A stretch of DNA of 64,000 nt from Skeletonema tropicum (GCA_037178625.1 CM074132.1:434001-498000), one strand, 5' to 3'. Shown: positions 43,501-53,839, counted from the first letter of the stretch. The notes: generated by a model not told the origin, from the letters alone. Translations and numbers: made by a program.

Positions 43501-44485
43501 GAATGAAACGGTCACATCTAGAATCGAATCACCGAGTGACTTTCAAATGACAGGATCGTTGTTATCGCTAACGCAGCTGGGCGACTTGATCAGAGGGACT
43601 GCGCAACTTAAGGGCAAGCTCATCCGTACGTACACACTTCCAACGAAACCTGCTGCTACCAAGGAGGGAAAGCCAAGCAAAAGAAAGGAGAGTAAGAAGA
43701 GGAAGTCGGAGAAGCATCAAAGTAAAGACAAAAATGGATCAACAACTGATACAGAGGAGACAAATTCGAAAAAGCAACGCACCAATGATTGTGCCAGTAA
43801 AACGATCGTGTCGCAACAGTCAGGCAATACGACGCAGCACGAACTCCACGGACGAGAGAGCAAGGATGAATTGAGAGCTAGAGCCGTGAAAGCAGCACAG
43901 AATAAAGTTGGTAAAGATATCTTGGGAGAAGGATTAATGACAAACATTGCAAAAGCAATCATTGATGAATTGTTCCCTACACTTCCAGAAGCAGAAGCTG
44001 ATATAGATGAGATGATTGAAAGTGACGATGTCGTGGCAAGAACCGAAACAACATTCGAAGCAGTAGAAGGATATGAGGTAGGAAAACAGTACGACCAAAC
44101 TGGATTCTTTGACGTCATCAACCTCGCGTGGAGTAACATGAAATGGAGAGGAAGGAAGAAAAAGCACAAAACGAACAAACGTATTGGGTTGACTACGAAG
44201 GAGCAACAGATGGCTGAGAAGTGGGCAAAGAACTTGTTTGGCTTACCTTTGAAGACAGCTATTACGCAGATCGTGAAGGAAATGAACAAGTCAATCGTCT
44301 TTTTGCACAGAAAAAACGGAGAGGAATATAAGAGAGTGTTCAACGTGAGCGGCAAGAAAGGTGACACTGTCGTCGATCCTTACAACACAATTTACATCTA
44401 CGGAGAACCATCAGTCGACGGCGCTAAGAGAACAACAAACAACGCAAATTACAGGTGGATGGTACCAAATGAGACAGAAGAATAG
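40542..44485 (+). CDS. HEL-L gene C: 1187-residue cargo protein of unknown function
   Basis: Three exons join in phase: 40542-41102, 41399-42818 and 42903-44485 (donors GTGAGT and GTAAGA). The N-terminal ~120 residues are T/D/E-rich and disordered. Exon 2 holds a globular region (GLPFTYVPELSHLIDVLNG; later YPMTVEHSMARFFPLAVAVQ). Exon 3 contains a helical part, a K/S-rich nuclear-localisation-like stretch (KRKESKKRKSEKHQSKDK) and a basic C-terminal domain (FGLPLKTAITQIVKEMNKS). I recognise no family. Gene C is divergent from gene A and convergent with gene D. Alternatives include a DNA-packaging or host-manipulation protein; no sequence evidence decides. Confidence 0.7.
41140..41330. repeat. 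HEL-L palindrome, three tandem copies in intron 41103-41398
   Basis: Copies at 41140-41170, 41213-41246 and 41295-41330 (each near GTAAAATTGATCACTGTAC or a variant), spaced by 73-82 bp with a shared flank ATTGATTCGT(T/C)GATCGATTG. They fill most of the 296-nt intron of gene C. Confidence 0.75.
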
Positions 44486-44646
44486 CTAACAACAGGGGAA
44501 TGGGGAGCATAACAAGGAGAGACAACGAAAGCTTGACCGACGACCAACAACAGGCTATAACGACGGAAAGGGTTGATGAAACACGAGACAATTGGTCAGC
44601 CATAAAAAGTAACAAAACTAAGAACCATAACATAAGAACTTCGCCC

Positions 44647-44683
44647 AATTAGTAAAACTGTGCAATGCACAATTATAGAAATT
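44647..44683. repeat. HEL-L palindrome between convergent genes C and D
   Basis: AATTAGTAAAACTGTGCAA then TGCACAATTATAGAAATT, about 160 bp after the gene C stop and 20 bp from the gene D stop. Confidence 0.75.
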
Positions 44684-44701
44684 GATACACGATACATCAG
44701 A

Positions 44702-45571
44702 CTAGTCCACGACAATATCAGCGGATAACTGCTCGAAATTCAAACAATAAACCTTGAGAAGAACGCTGTTGAAGACTTCGTCAGCAAGAAGCTCTGACAT
44801 ATGAGACAAATTGAACACGTCAAAATCGCGGTCCAACAAACCACGCTTGGACACCAAAAGGGCGTTGATATCCATGCAAAACATAAAAGTCTCTGAAATG
44901 GGACGTCTGCATTCAATCATACGATTCAGGAGATCTAATTGGTACTGGAGTTGACCCAGTTCTCTAATAGAGAAATTGTCTGGCCCAGCGACGGATTTCA
45001 TGACAAGAGCTTTCCGTGAAAGCAACAAGCTGATGTCGGAGCACAATCCATAAGCTACATCGACAGAGAACAGTCTCTCGCAGCGAATAGTGCACAAAGA
45101 AGATGTGCATGGGGAATGGCTTGAAACACATCGTTGGTTGCACAGCTGGGATGGAAGAAAACGAACTAACCCCAAATAAAGAACATCGGCGCAGCCGAGA
45201 CAAGCGTTGAGCTCTGTGACGTCCAATAACGACCACCCTGATTGCATCACAACCAAATCCCAAAAATACCATATTGATAAGTCGAACAGAACATCACATT
45301 TGCTCAACAGCTTAGCAGCCAAAGACGATCGAAGCAAAACGCCGCCTACAAGCCGAAACGATGCAAGAGAGCGTTGATCGGAACCAAACAACTGTGAGAC
45401 GATGGTTTCGTCCAACACATCAACCGATATGCAAGAGCTACTACTACAAGCATGCAACTCACAAAATGATGCACTGTAATTGTCAAACAAGGACAAGACC
45501 TTAGTCCTTGGTATAGGGCGATTCACAACGATACGAGATGAACGAACGTCCCTCGATCTAATATACACCAT
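44702..45571 (-). CDS. HEL-L gene D: cysteine-rich orphan protein
   Basis: Single frame of 289 residues from ATG 45571 (an upstream in-frame TTG at 45598 is not a likely start). It is leucine- and cysteine-rich (about fifteen Cys), with LGCADVLYLGLVRFLPSQLC in the centre and an acidic C-terminus (EQLSADIVVD). No family recognised. It is convergent with gene C, and a palindrome lies between their stops. Length and codon use support coding, but no homologue is known to me. Confidence 0.55.
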   Translation of the reverse strand: MVYIRSRDVRSSRIVVNRPIPRTKVLSLFDNYSASFCELHACSSSSCISVDVLDETIVSQLFGSDQRSLASFRLVGGVLLRSSLAAKLLSKCDVLFDLSIWYFWDLVVMQSGWSLLDVTELNACLGCADVLYLGLVRFLPSQLCNQRCVSSHSPCTSSLCTIRCERLFSVDVAYGLCSDISLLLSRKALVMKSVAGPDNFSIRELGQLQYQLDLLNRMIECRRPISETFMFCMDINALLVSKRGLLDRDFDVFNLSHMSELLADEVFNSVLLKVYCLNFEQLSADIVVD

Positions 45572-45815
45572 TGAAATGATGAAGCATCGACAAAACAAAG
45601 AGAGATGTCTAGAGAGAGACAGCTGAAAGCTGTCTATGTTATGGAGTATTTAGTTATGTGTAATAGAAAAGAATCTGTGGTCATGTGTATCAGTTCGGCG
45701 ACGAACACAAGAAATATGTAATTACGAGAAAATAGCCACAAACACAATCGCTTGAGAAACCACTGATGAGAACCAAATTGGGGCAAGTTATTTCACTACG
45801 ATACTCTCACTGAAT

Positions 45816-46217
45816 ATGATGGAACGATCAACTAAGCTATCAAACAGCGCGTTTAAAAACGATGTCGAAAGTTTACGGCAACAACTAAAGCTGCAAAACA
45901 ATGACAGAGGAATTGGAATAGCAACAAGACTGCTGCAACTGAGCGAGGGAAGCATAGAGAGAGCGAAACTAGCAGTAGATAGAATCTTGGGAGGTGCACA
46001 AACAGAACAAGAGAAGGACACAATTGAATCCATCATAACAGACTACATAAAAGATATGGGGAGACATAGAACCAATTATGCTGCAATGATGGGACAAACT
46101 GAGACAGACAGGACGAACACTATGGTACCAGGCTCAATACTATATACAGAGGTGAACTATAACATGCCGGCACCAACATGGAAAAGAGGGAATAAAAAAC
46201 TCGCACTGAAACGATAG
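45816..46217 (+). CDS. HEL-L gene E: small helical orphan protein
   Basis: 133 residues from ATG 45816 (a second ATG follows at once). The first ~90 residues look helical and coiled-coil-prone (FKNDVESLRQQLKLQ, EGSIERAKLAVDRIL). The tail is basic (WKRGNKKLALKR). It is divergent from gene D, 244 bp apart, and a palindrome follows its stop by 120 bp. Function unknown. Confidence 0.5.
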   Translation: MMERSTKLSNSAFKNDVESLRQQLKLQNNDRGIGIATRLLQLSEGSIERAKLAVDRILGGAQTEQEKDTIESIITDYIKDMGRHRTNYAAMMGQTETDRTNTMVPGSILYTEVNYNMPAPTWKRGNKKLALKR

Positions 46218-46337
46218 AATCGAGTGGATGAGTTGAAAGTGAAAGAGATGCACAACAGTGAACACTAAGCGCAACTAAACAGCTGATCCGAAAACAAACA
46301 GTTGAGAGGACGACGAATGACTGCCGGACAATGTACT

Positions 46338-46375
46338 AATTGGTATAAGTGTGCACAGCACAATTATATATAATT
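46338..46375. repeat. HEL-L palindrome downstream of gene E
   Basis: AATTGGTATAAGTGTGCAC then AGCACAATTATATATAATT. Confidence 0.75.
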
Positions 46376-46473
46376 TGATCAGGCGCACTGCAATCTTCTC
46401 TCAAATCCCTACACAAATACTAGTGCCGATGGACAGATAGATGATTTTCACAATTCTAACACAATTAAAGACA

Positions 46474-46592
46474 ACGTCATTGCAGAGCAACTTTATAGCC
46501 GTATTCTATTGTAAAGAGACTAATTGGTAAAATTGTGCACAGCACAATTATACCAATTAAGGCCAACGTCATTGCAGAGCAACTTTATAGCC
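46474..46592. repeat. HEL-L subterminal direct repeats
   Basis: ACGTCATTGCAGAGCAACTT and the following TATAGCC occur at 46474-46500 and 46566-46592, flanking a palindrome. In reverse complement the AGTTGCTCTGCAATG core matches the HEL-S repeats at 14501-14654. Confidence 0.75.
46521..46559. repeat. HEL-L palindrome, best-preserved copy
   Basis: TAATTGGTAAAATTGTGC and GCACAATTATACCAATTA form arms around ACA with one mismatch (39 bp). Confidence 0.85.
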
Positions 46593-46671
46593 GAATTCCG
46601 TTGTATAAAGACTACTGACAAGCCACACGGCAAATGGCCAACAGAGCAAGATGACGACACAATACTTTACA

Positions 46672-46684
46672 GGCCCCGAGGTCC
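46672..46684. repeat. HEL-L right subterminal inverted motif
   Basis: GGCCCCGAGGTCC, inverted partner of the left end with one mismatch, 50 bp from the 3' end. Confidence 0.75.
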
Positions 46685-46734
46685 CGCGCTGAACCCGCCA
46701 CATACACCGCTGCACGCCACTACTATCGCACCAT

Positions 46735-48074
46735 TCTGCGCGCCCCTGTTTATAGAGCCAAAGGATTGCATGTCACATGTGTTTGCAAATTCAGCAGCCG
46801 ATGACGAGGAAATTTACCCAGTCACCGTCAAGGAGATAGCAGATGCCCAACGGGAAGATCCAAAGATGAAGCACATTTTCGAACGGCCTGGTGCCGACAG
46901 TCGTAATCAGAAGATGATCATAGACGACACTGTTGTCTTGGTTCGAAAGGACAGACCTTCGGCTCGTCCGAAGCTCATCATCCCTGAGAAGCTGCAATCT
47001 AAAGTTCTTATGTGGTATCACCACTATCTGCAACATCCTGGTACTGACCGTATGGAAGGTACTATCGGCGCCGTCATGTATTGGCGTGGCATGAGTGCAC
47101 AAATCCGTAGATTGTGTAAATATTGTCCCAGGTGTCAGAAATCTAAGGCACGCAAGCGTAAGTACGGTCAACTTCCTCCTAAGGATGCGATCGTTGTTCC
47201 ATGGCAGATGCTCCATTGCGATTTAATCGGTCCAACAACAATCAAATCAAAAGATGGAACTGAAATGGATTTCATGTGTTTAACCATGATTGACGCTGTT
47301 ACTGGATGGTTCGAAATAGTCGAACTCCCTAATAGGATGATCGAGAAGAAATGTCCTCGGACAGGAAAAACTGTCGAAGTAGAAATCATTGATAAAACTT
47401 CCGCTACAGTTTCCCACCTCTTGAATAAATGCTGGTTAAGTCGTTATCCGCGCCCGAAGTATTTGGTGTGTGATAATGGTTCTGAATTCGAACTGCATCT
47501 GAAGGATCTGTGTGAACAGTATCAGATTGGACGTAAGCCGACTACCAGTAAGAATCCGCAAGCTAATGCGATTTTAGAACGAGTTCACGGAGTCTTTAAC
47601 GACATGCTCCGCACCTCGGGCCTCGACGACGATGATACCGTCGATGGCCACCGAATTGACCAATTTATCACAAATGCTGCATGGGCAATTCGATCTACTT
47701 ACCACACCGTGCTCAAGGCGACTCCTGGTGAAGCAATTTTTGGACGTGATATGTTATTTGACATTCCGTTCGTCGCTGACTGGAGTGAGATAGGTCGCCG
47801 CCGACAAGAGCTCGTGGACAGGAACAGCAACAGAGAAAACAAAAGGCGTCTCCCATATGACTATGTTCCAGGGAGTAGTAAGTGCTTAATCATCAGTGAG
47901 ATCAATGGTGAAAAGCAGCGCAAAGCTTTAGACAAGAATGAGGGACCGTATGTGGTCACAAATGTCTTTACTAATGGTACTGTCCGTATTCAACGTGGTT
48001 CCGTCAATGAACGAATCAATATCCGACGACTTACCCCCTTCTTTGAGGCAGAAGAAGCCAACGATGCAAGTTAG
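46735..48074 (+). pseudogene. pol: Outer gypsy pol, segment 4 (integrase)
   Basis: Continues the split pol frame after HEL-L. It contains the integrase HHCC domain (HHYLQHPGTD..CPRCQKSK) and DDE core (CDLIGPT, CDNGSEF, PQANAILERVHG), then a C-terminal GPYVVTNVFTNGTVRI module like that of the nested gypsy. The frame is intact to the stop at 48074. It is a fragment only because of the insertion. Confidence 0.88.
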
Positions 48075-48374
48075 AATGAATAGCTTGGGGGAGTGTACAG
48101 CTTTAATAACCTAGAAATTAGAAGAATTATTCCAACACATCAACACTATTTCAGATTAGACAACAGTTGATTTGATCAAACCCTATCATAAGCTTACACA
48201 CACGTCAGCCTTGGCTTCTCGTGTCTTTGGTCGCAAACCAGTCTTACAGTCTTACACGTACACGTCACCGGTATTCAAGAAAATGCCGTACGCACTCCTC
48301 TATGAGAGTAATTTTTCCCACAGGGTTTTTCTCTCACTGAGCCCACTGTTAAATCCGAACAGCACGGGGGAGAG
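48075..48374 (+). other. Outer gypsy 3' untranslated region with two G-rich tracts
   Basis: A polypurine tract (CGGGGGAGAG) abuts the 3' LTR. A second G-run with GTGTACA (48087-48099) follows the pol stop, as in the nested gypsy. Confidence 0.6.
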
Positions 48375-48713
48375 TGTAATAGTCAAGTAGCATACTACCT
48401 TTAGGTACGTATGTATCTGTGACCATACGGATACGTGCTCGCTAAGCTATCGCTTATCGAGATCTCTCTGCCTGACGCATGCCGCTCTGGATTCTGACTA
48501 CGTGGAAGTAGTCAGCCTCGTGAATCGTTACTAAGGTTCTACGTCTTGGAATTAGTACGATTCTGTCCTGTAGCTCTGAGTCACTCATCTTCCATGAGCA
48601 AGCTCAACCGCTAGCAGCAGCTCTCTCCTTCGACGAGCTCACAACTACTCCAAATACGTAAATTAATACTGTATTCATCGTCGTTGTCATTACACATCTA
48701 TTAGCCTGTGTCA
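48375..48713 (+). repeat. 3' LTR of outer gypsy
   Basis: 339 bp, followed by the target duplication CTGAC. Confidence 0.92.
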
Positions 48714-48718
48714 CTGAC

Positions 48719-49591
48719 CAACACTGCCAACACATGCTGAACCGTTACCGTTACGTATGTATTGTGTTCTTCCTCGTCCTCGCCCTCGGTATTGCTGCGT
48801 TGGATGGGGGTTGGGTATTGATTAGGGAGACGTCCAACCAGCTACTTAGAGCAAAGGTGGTATTCATATTCCTTATTATTTCGAATTGGAGAGACAGATA
48901 TAGTAGATAGAGAAAGGTTCTCACAAATTGACGAATGTAGTGCTCTATTGTAGGAATCCAGCGATTGCATCATTGACCTTGTCTTCGGCCTTCTTGTTCT
49001 TTCCATTTAGTCGAACTCTGCCCCCGCCTTCAGAACCTCTCAGCCACTGCTGAAAGAATACGAATATTCGAAATAAATGATGATTGCCGTGCTAAGTACT
49101 GAAGCCTTGTTTGTCTGGGAATTGAGTCGCGCGCGCTTCCGAGCTTCGATTTCGCCTTTCGCCTTCATTACAGATGCAGGCTATCAAAGATCGGATTCGA
49201 AATGGTCACATACAACTCTGACTCTGATACTGATACTTGCCCTTCTCCAACCCGAGGTGGAAGTAACGCCAAATCAAACAATAACAATATCGTTGCGTCA
49301 CTCATTTCGGCAGAGAAGAGCAAATTTCAAAGAGGCAGAGGTTCCACTACACCCCGCACCGACAGCTCATCACATATAACACTCACCAACACCGAGAGCA
49401 AATCACTGGAGAGTTGCTATCAGACAACATGCAGTTACTACCGTTTGCCATTAGTCCTTTAGGACTTTTTGGACCCACAATCAACTATTTCCTCTACGGC
49501 ACACCACCAATGGAAACTACAAAACACCAACTACAAAACACTCCACAACATCGACAAATCCAAATTTCCAAACGCCTTCAACATGGCCCAA
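48719..49591. other. Flanking DNA, no supported gene
   Basis: A short plus frame near 49202-49462 (YNSDSDTDTCPSPTRGGS) could be an exon fragment but has no recognisable splice context. Nothing else is clear. Confidence 0.4.
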
Positions 49592-50104
49592 CTACTGGCG
49601 GGAACTCAATCGTACCTCGCCGCGGTACGATTAATCAAATTTTACGCAAAAAACACTAACAACATGAAAAGAGTCATAACTTTGGCCATGATACTCGACG
49701 AAAATACATATAGCAGCTTAAACATAGAATCCCAAACAGTATATACATTATATGATGCAGAAGAGACTATAATTCGTCGAGATGGAGCACCTATCGACGA
49801 ATTTGGGACCAAAAACTGCTATTTCGATCTAGAATGACGCATGTCTACGGCATATCTGCATGCCTGTGCTGCTGCTGCTATGCGACTATACTACATACAA
49901 CGTTGACCAGTGGTTCTATCGAAAGCTACTTGTCTATACTATCATATTATTGTCGATTATTTGGGATAGGCATTGACATGGAGGCTCAGAACCATGATAT
50001 TAGGGTGTAGAATGCGTCTTTTTTGTGTTTTGTTAGTGATTTGTGTGGAGATTTCTCCGGCGTGGTACGATTTATTTCCGGTACGATTTAGTTCCCGCCA
50101 GTAG
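49592..50104. mobile_element. 513-bp MITE-like element with 25-bp terminal inverted repeats
   Basis: The left end CTACTGGCGGGAACTCAATC continues GTACC; the right end is its reverse complement with one mismatch. Both sides have CCAA (49588-49591, 50105-50108), a likely 4-bp target duplication. No transposase is inside, so it would depend on an autonomous relative. A second GGTACGATT copy lies inside each end. Confidence 0.7.
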
Positions 50105-50108
50105 CCAA

Positions 50109-50540
50109 CAAGCATTCACTATAATAGAACCCCATCAAATATCCTCGAACGAGCTGGCTCTATTTGGAAATCGAAACAACGCAACTACACAAAAGTCCTG
50201 ATCTTAGCACCTACTACACAAAAATTTTCGGGAGAACAGTTTGCTCTGCATACGGCTCAGCGGGACGAGCTGCCATACAAGCACTCTATGAGAGCAATGG
50301 CCCGATAACAAGATGACCAAATTATTTCATATACTTTAAAGTACAGATGGCAGAACTCTCAGTCGACCTCAGAGTTGCTCAACCGACCATCACAGATGCT
50401 TTTCTTGTTTACAATACCATTGATACATAGTTTACCGTAGCACAGAAATCACCTAAAGCCCCACAAATTCTTTAACGATGAAGACATCGGCGCTCTCATA
50501 AGCTGAGAAAGAGACAGTTCTGGAGAAGAGTATGATAAGA
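50109..50540. other. Flanking DNA, no supported gene
   Basis: No open frame, repeat or structure that I can support. Confidence 0.4.
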
Positions 50541-51070
50541 ACTCATTTAAATCGATAAAGAAGCATTGGTCGGCCACTGTGATACACCAAGAGACGGTTC
50601 TTCTCCGCCAGCTTTAGTAGAAGCAAAGTCAGATAAGAGGAAAAGACCTTCGTCTGCTGGTGAGGGTAAAAAAGTTGCTGGGAAGAGGCGCAAATATGAA
50701 TGCTCTGCTGATGAATGCACAAACAAAGCCCATGTGCTTGAGGCATGATGGAGCAAAGCGCAAACTATGCAGCATCGATGAATGCACAAATGAAGTCATC
50801 GAAGGAGGAGTTTGCATTAGATATGGAGCAAAGCGCAACTATGCAGCATTGATGGATGCACAAACACATTCGTCAAAGGAGGAGTGTGCGTCAGACATGG
50901 GGCAAAGGTCAAACGATGTAGCATTGATGGATATACTAATAAAGCGAAACGAAGAGGAGTGTGTAGAAGGCATGGGGCATATCGCAATCCTCATGATGAA
51001 TCTACAGCATTTTCTCTATCACGTCTATCAGCACATGATGACAAGACTGCCAACCCTTCCCAATAATCAT
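50541..51070 (+). pseudogene. Relic of a diatom CxxxxCTN/GGVCxRHGA repeat protein
   Basis: Repeated units such as CSIDECTNEVIEGGVCIRYG and KRRGVCRRHGAYRNPHDES are recognisable, but spread over at least two reading frames, with mutated cysteines in the middle units. A K/R-rich N-terminal part (SDKRKRPSSAGEGKK) precedes them. Intact members of this diatom family carry many Cys/His zinc-finger-like repeats of unknown function. Frame changes show that this copy is a relic. Related fragments lie at 56150-56190 and 58325-58435. Confidence 0.7.
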
Positions 51071-51689
51071 TCTGCCGCGGCTCCTATCAACCAAGGGGCA
51101 AGTAGAGATCCTCCTAGCGTCATTGTCTGTCAATTTATCAATCACGTTGAAGTCTAGAGGGAAGTTAAGTTGCAACAAGACGCAAGTCTGCAGAAACAGA
51201 TACATGGACTAGATTATTATTGGTGAATAAGAGATATGATAAACATACTCAAAGCCCTTCCTCGGAGTAGACGGTATTCCACCTCCACTCTAATGTGTTT
51301 ATTTCAGTGGCGTCTCCTCATTTCTTCCAATGCTAGTGATAAGTCGCGAGGTCCTATTGTAGCCTCTCAATCTTTGCCGAAATTTGAATGAAGCAAAGAC
51401 TTGGAAATTTATAGTTTATTGGTATTCATAATTCTTGCCAACAAATGAAAATGAGCCAAAGTCGCTCTATCCATCTTTGTTACACCATAAGTAATTGTAG
51501 GCTTGCATCTGTCAAAGACGTCAGTGCCACTCAGTCGATCATGTTACTTCATCACGAGCTGACATCATCACCTGTCTTCCTATTCATGTGATTAATCCCC
51601 ATTACACAATACTCAAACCTAAACCATTCCATCATCTACAATCCCATCCATTTAACACTACTCCAGCCTCTCATTTCAAATAATAATAT
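51071..51689. other. Intergenic, no supported gene
   Basis: AT-rich sequence containing the 3' region of the minus-strand gene at 51690; no other feature seen. Confidence 0.4.
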
Positions 51690-52427
51690 CTACAAAAGAG
51701 CCTTGGCAGCCTTGGCATTCAACTCATCCAACAGCTTAAACACATCCTCCCCCCCACCATTCAACCTTCTCGCCTGAGCATTCAACCCATCCAACACACT
51801 CAACATGTATACAATCTGTTCATCACTCGTATACCCATTCTCATTGGCTTTGGAGGCACTCACCAATCGTTTGGATTGGGCCATTAATCCATCTAATACC
51901 GAGGTGGCATGGGAGACATCGTAGGTGATTTGACGGTAGGAATCGTCATTTGATGTGATTTGTTTGGATTGGGATGTGATTGTGGATAATATCTCTTCAC
52001 TGGTGGATAGGTCATTGATGAGTCGACGAGCCTGAGAGTTCATCCCGTCGAGTACGGCGAGGGAGTGGGTGTAGGAGGAGGAGGGGGAGGAGCCGAGACG
52101 ACGGGCTTGGGCGTTGAGACCGTCGATGGAGGAGAGGGCGTGGCCGAGTGATTGGGAGAGGAGGGCGGTGGATTGTTCGATGGTGCTGGCGTAGTCGTCT
52201 AGGGAGGCGTCGGCGGAGGCGAGTTGGGGGGAGAGGAGGGTGGTGGTGGTGGTGGTGGTTAGTAGTGCATGTTTGGAGGAATTGACGGCGGCTTCCTCCG
52301 TTGTCGTCACTGCTTTTGGGGTTTTTTGCGTGGAGGGCGGTTGATTGAGTTACGGTGCTGTGAGCATGATGGAGCGAATGCAGTGTGCCGCCGAAGCTAC
52401 GGTTAGTACTGATAGGAACGATTTCAT
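51690..52427 (-). pseudogene. Secreted protein with five LDGLNAQARRL-type repeats, in-frame stop after the signal peptide
   Basis: The main frame (52310 down to 51690) encodes five copies of an 11-13-residue motif: SSIDGLNAQARRL, AVLDGMNSQARRL, SVLDGLMAQSKRL, SVLDGLNAQARRL and KLLDELNAKAAKAL. In the same frame upstream an ATG at 52427 starts MKSFLSVLTVASAAHC, a good signal peptide. The two are separated by one TAA (52350-52352). No intron of normal size fits around it. It is either a recent nonsense mutation, an allele or a sequence error. The repeats look helical and amphipathic. Function unknown; the signal peptide suggests export or cell-wall targeting. Confidence 0.6.
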
Positions 52428-53566
52428 CTTTTAGCAGTGTTGGTGGAGATAGTTAGAGGCGTAGGAGCATCAAATCGACATGGTTGTAATTGTATCATCA
52501 ACTGCCTGCCCGCCTTGATGAAATCTGCCACGAATTCGTGACGTCACAAGCCAGGGCGACGAAAGGCAAAAGGCAGGAGAGAATTGAGCGGTCCATCGGT
52601 AGGTGGGAAGCTGTAGGACAACCTGCAATGTTAGTTCTAGCTGCCTCCTACCTATTGTACCGGCTTGCACTGGGTTACATAAATTTGCTTATGTTTATAT
52701 TATTATGAATAGGATAAAAGGGAACAGCAACACTTCTAGATTCTAGTTCTAGCTACAGTTAGGATTAGGGCCAATAATAGTGATAGTGAGTGCTATCTTG
52801 TGGAAACAGGAATAATCCTTCTCTAAATTTCTTCATTGATATCTTATTCAAGTTCAAGCAAACCAATTCCAAGTCCTCTATTGCAGACCCACTGTGCTAA
52901 TGCTGAAGCTTCTGATACAGATTTGATACGTACGTTTACATTAACCACTGACGACAGCAATAATTTGCCCTTCGAACTATGGTACTCTTCGCAAACATCG
53001 TCCAATCTCTAGAGCTAGAGTCAGAGTATGCAGAATACAAATACAAAAGGAACGGTTACGGTTAAAAAAATGTAAGTTGTAATGACCAATAAGTGAAGAT
53101 GAATCTTAAAATCTAGGATTGTTTACTGCTTGTAACACAACATATATATATCAAGTTATCAACCAGCCATCGCTAGCTGCGCTCGGATACATCCATGTGT
53201 ACAGTCCGATAAGTATATATCAATATATCAATAACAACTCTTGGTTTGGTCTTGCACGGTACTGGGAATGGTACTCGGTACTGGTCATGCATGTGCGTTG
53301 ACAACTTGCTCTTGCTTTGCTCTTTGCGCTTCGCTACTACATACTTAACAACCACACGTTACACTTTGCACATAAGTAGGGTAAAGGGTAAGAGGAGATA
53401 ATTCCCCTATTATTGTATTGGACGACTCTAATGTTGTGGATAGAGTAAAATTGAATCTTTCTCCAAGCAAAGGTTAGGCATTGGCATTGGACTCAAGAAA
53501 TTTTCGAAAAGATCGGTTCAAAACATCATCAGTGTTTCCAGTCTCTCCAGGACCAGGATCCGAATA
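52428..53566. other. Intergenic, no supported gene
   Basis: Short scattered frames only; a few TA-rich runs near 53150-53230. Confidence 0.4.
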
Positions 53567-53839
53567 TTGACCACACCAGTACTGTCAAATTTAATCATCT
53601 TTGCGTTTCATCACAGCCGTCTCAGGGGGGAGAAGCCGGGTCTGTCTACTCCAAAGAATGCTCCTCCTTACACCGACAACCTGTACGAATGGGGAGAGAA
53701 GTTTGGCATATTTGTAGGTGAGAAATCATGGCTTTGGCAGAAATCGAAGGTGCCGAGGAAGGTCCTGGGCGAATCCTTCTATGTGAAGTATGATTTCGAT
53801 GAAAGAAGATTTGATCATGAAGATGAGAGTAAAGTTTAG
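53567..53839 (+). CDS. Hypothetical protein fragment
   Basis: 90 codons with coding-like composition (DNLYEWGEKFGIFVGEKSWL, then KVLGESFYVKYDFDERRF). No family recognised. It may be an exon of the same locus as 53911-55937. Confidence 0.35.
   Translation: MTTPVLSNLIIFAFHHSRLRGEKPGLSTPKNAPPYTDNLYEWGEKFGIFVGEKSWLWQKSKVPRKVLGESFYVKYDFDERRFDHEDESKV

Larger units (their letters stand above)
26920..46734 (+). mobile_element. HEL-L: giant 19.8-kb Helitron-like transposon with Ulp1 protease
   Basis: Removing 26920-46734 restores the host gypsy reading frame across an A|T site, without target duplication. The left end starts 5'-TC, both as in Helitrons. GGCCCTCGGGGCC at the left end has an inverted partner (46672-46684) ~50 bp inside the right end, recalling the asymmetric terminal repeats reported for Helitron2/Helentron types; the 3' end CGCACCAT is not the canonical CTRR. 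The Rep-helicase gene lies on the minus strand, with cargo genes on both strands and a palindrome family between exons and genes. The young gypsy host implies a very recent insertion. Confidence 0.85.
12201..48713 (+). mobile_element. Ty3/gypsy LTR retrotransposon (outer), interrupted by three insertions
   Basis: LTRs at 12201-12539 and 48375-48713 are the same length and, as far as I compared, identical (TG...CA ends). Both sides are flanked by the 5-bp duplication CTGAC (12196-12200, 48714-48718). The element contains gag, protease, RT, RNase H and integrase in gypsy order. Its pol is split by HEL-S (14426-18591), a second gypsy (18744-24862) and HEL-L (26920-46734). Without the inserts it would be about 6.4 kb. 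Identical LTRs mean the element, and hence all three inserts, are recent. Confidence 0.92.

Noticed and set aside
43717..44367. Long minus-strand hydrophobic frames opposite gene C
   Set aside because: They mirror the K/E-rich plus-strand gene, whose splice phases fit; shadow frames.
27411..46559. HEL-L palindromes as a CRISPR array
   Set aside because: Spacing is irregular over 19 kb, copies sit in introns and gene ends, and the genome is eukaryotic.
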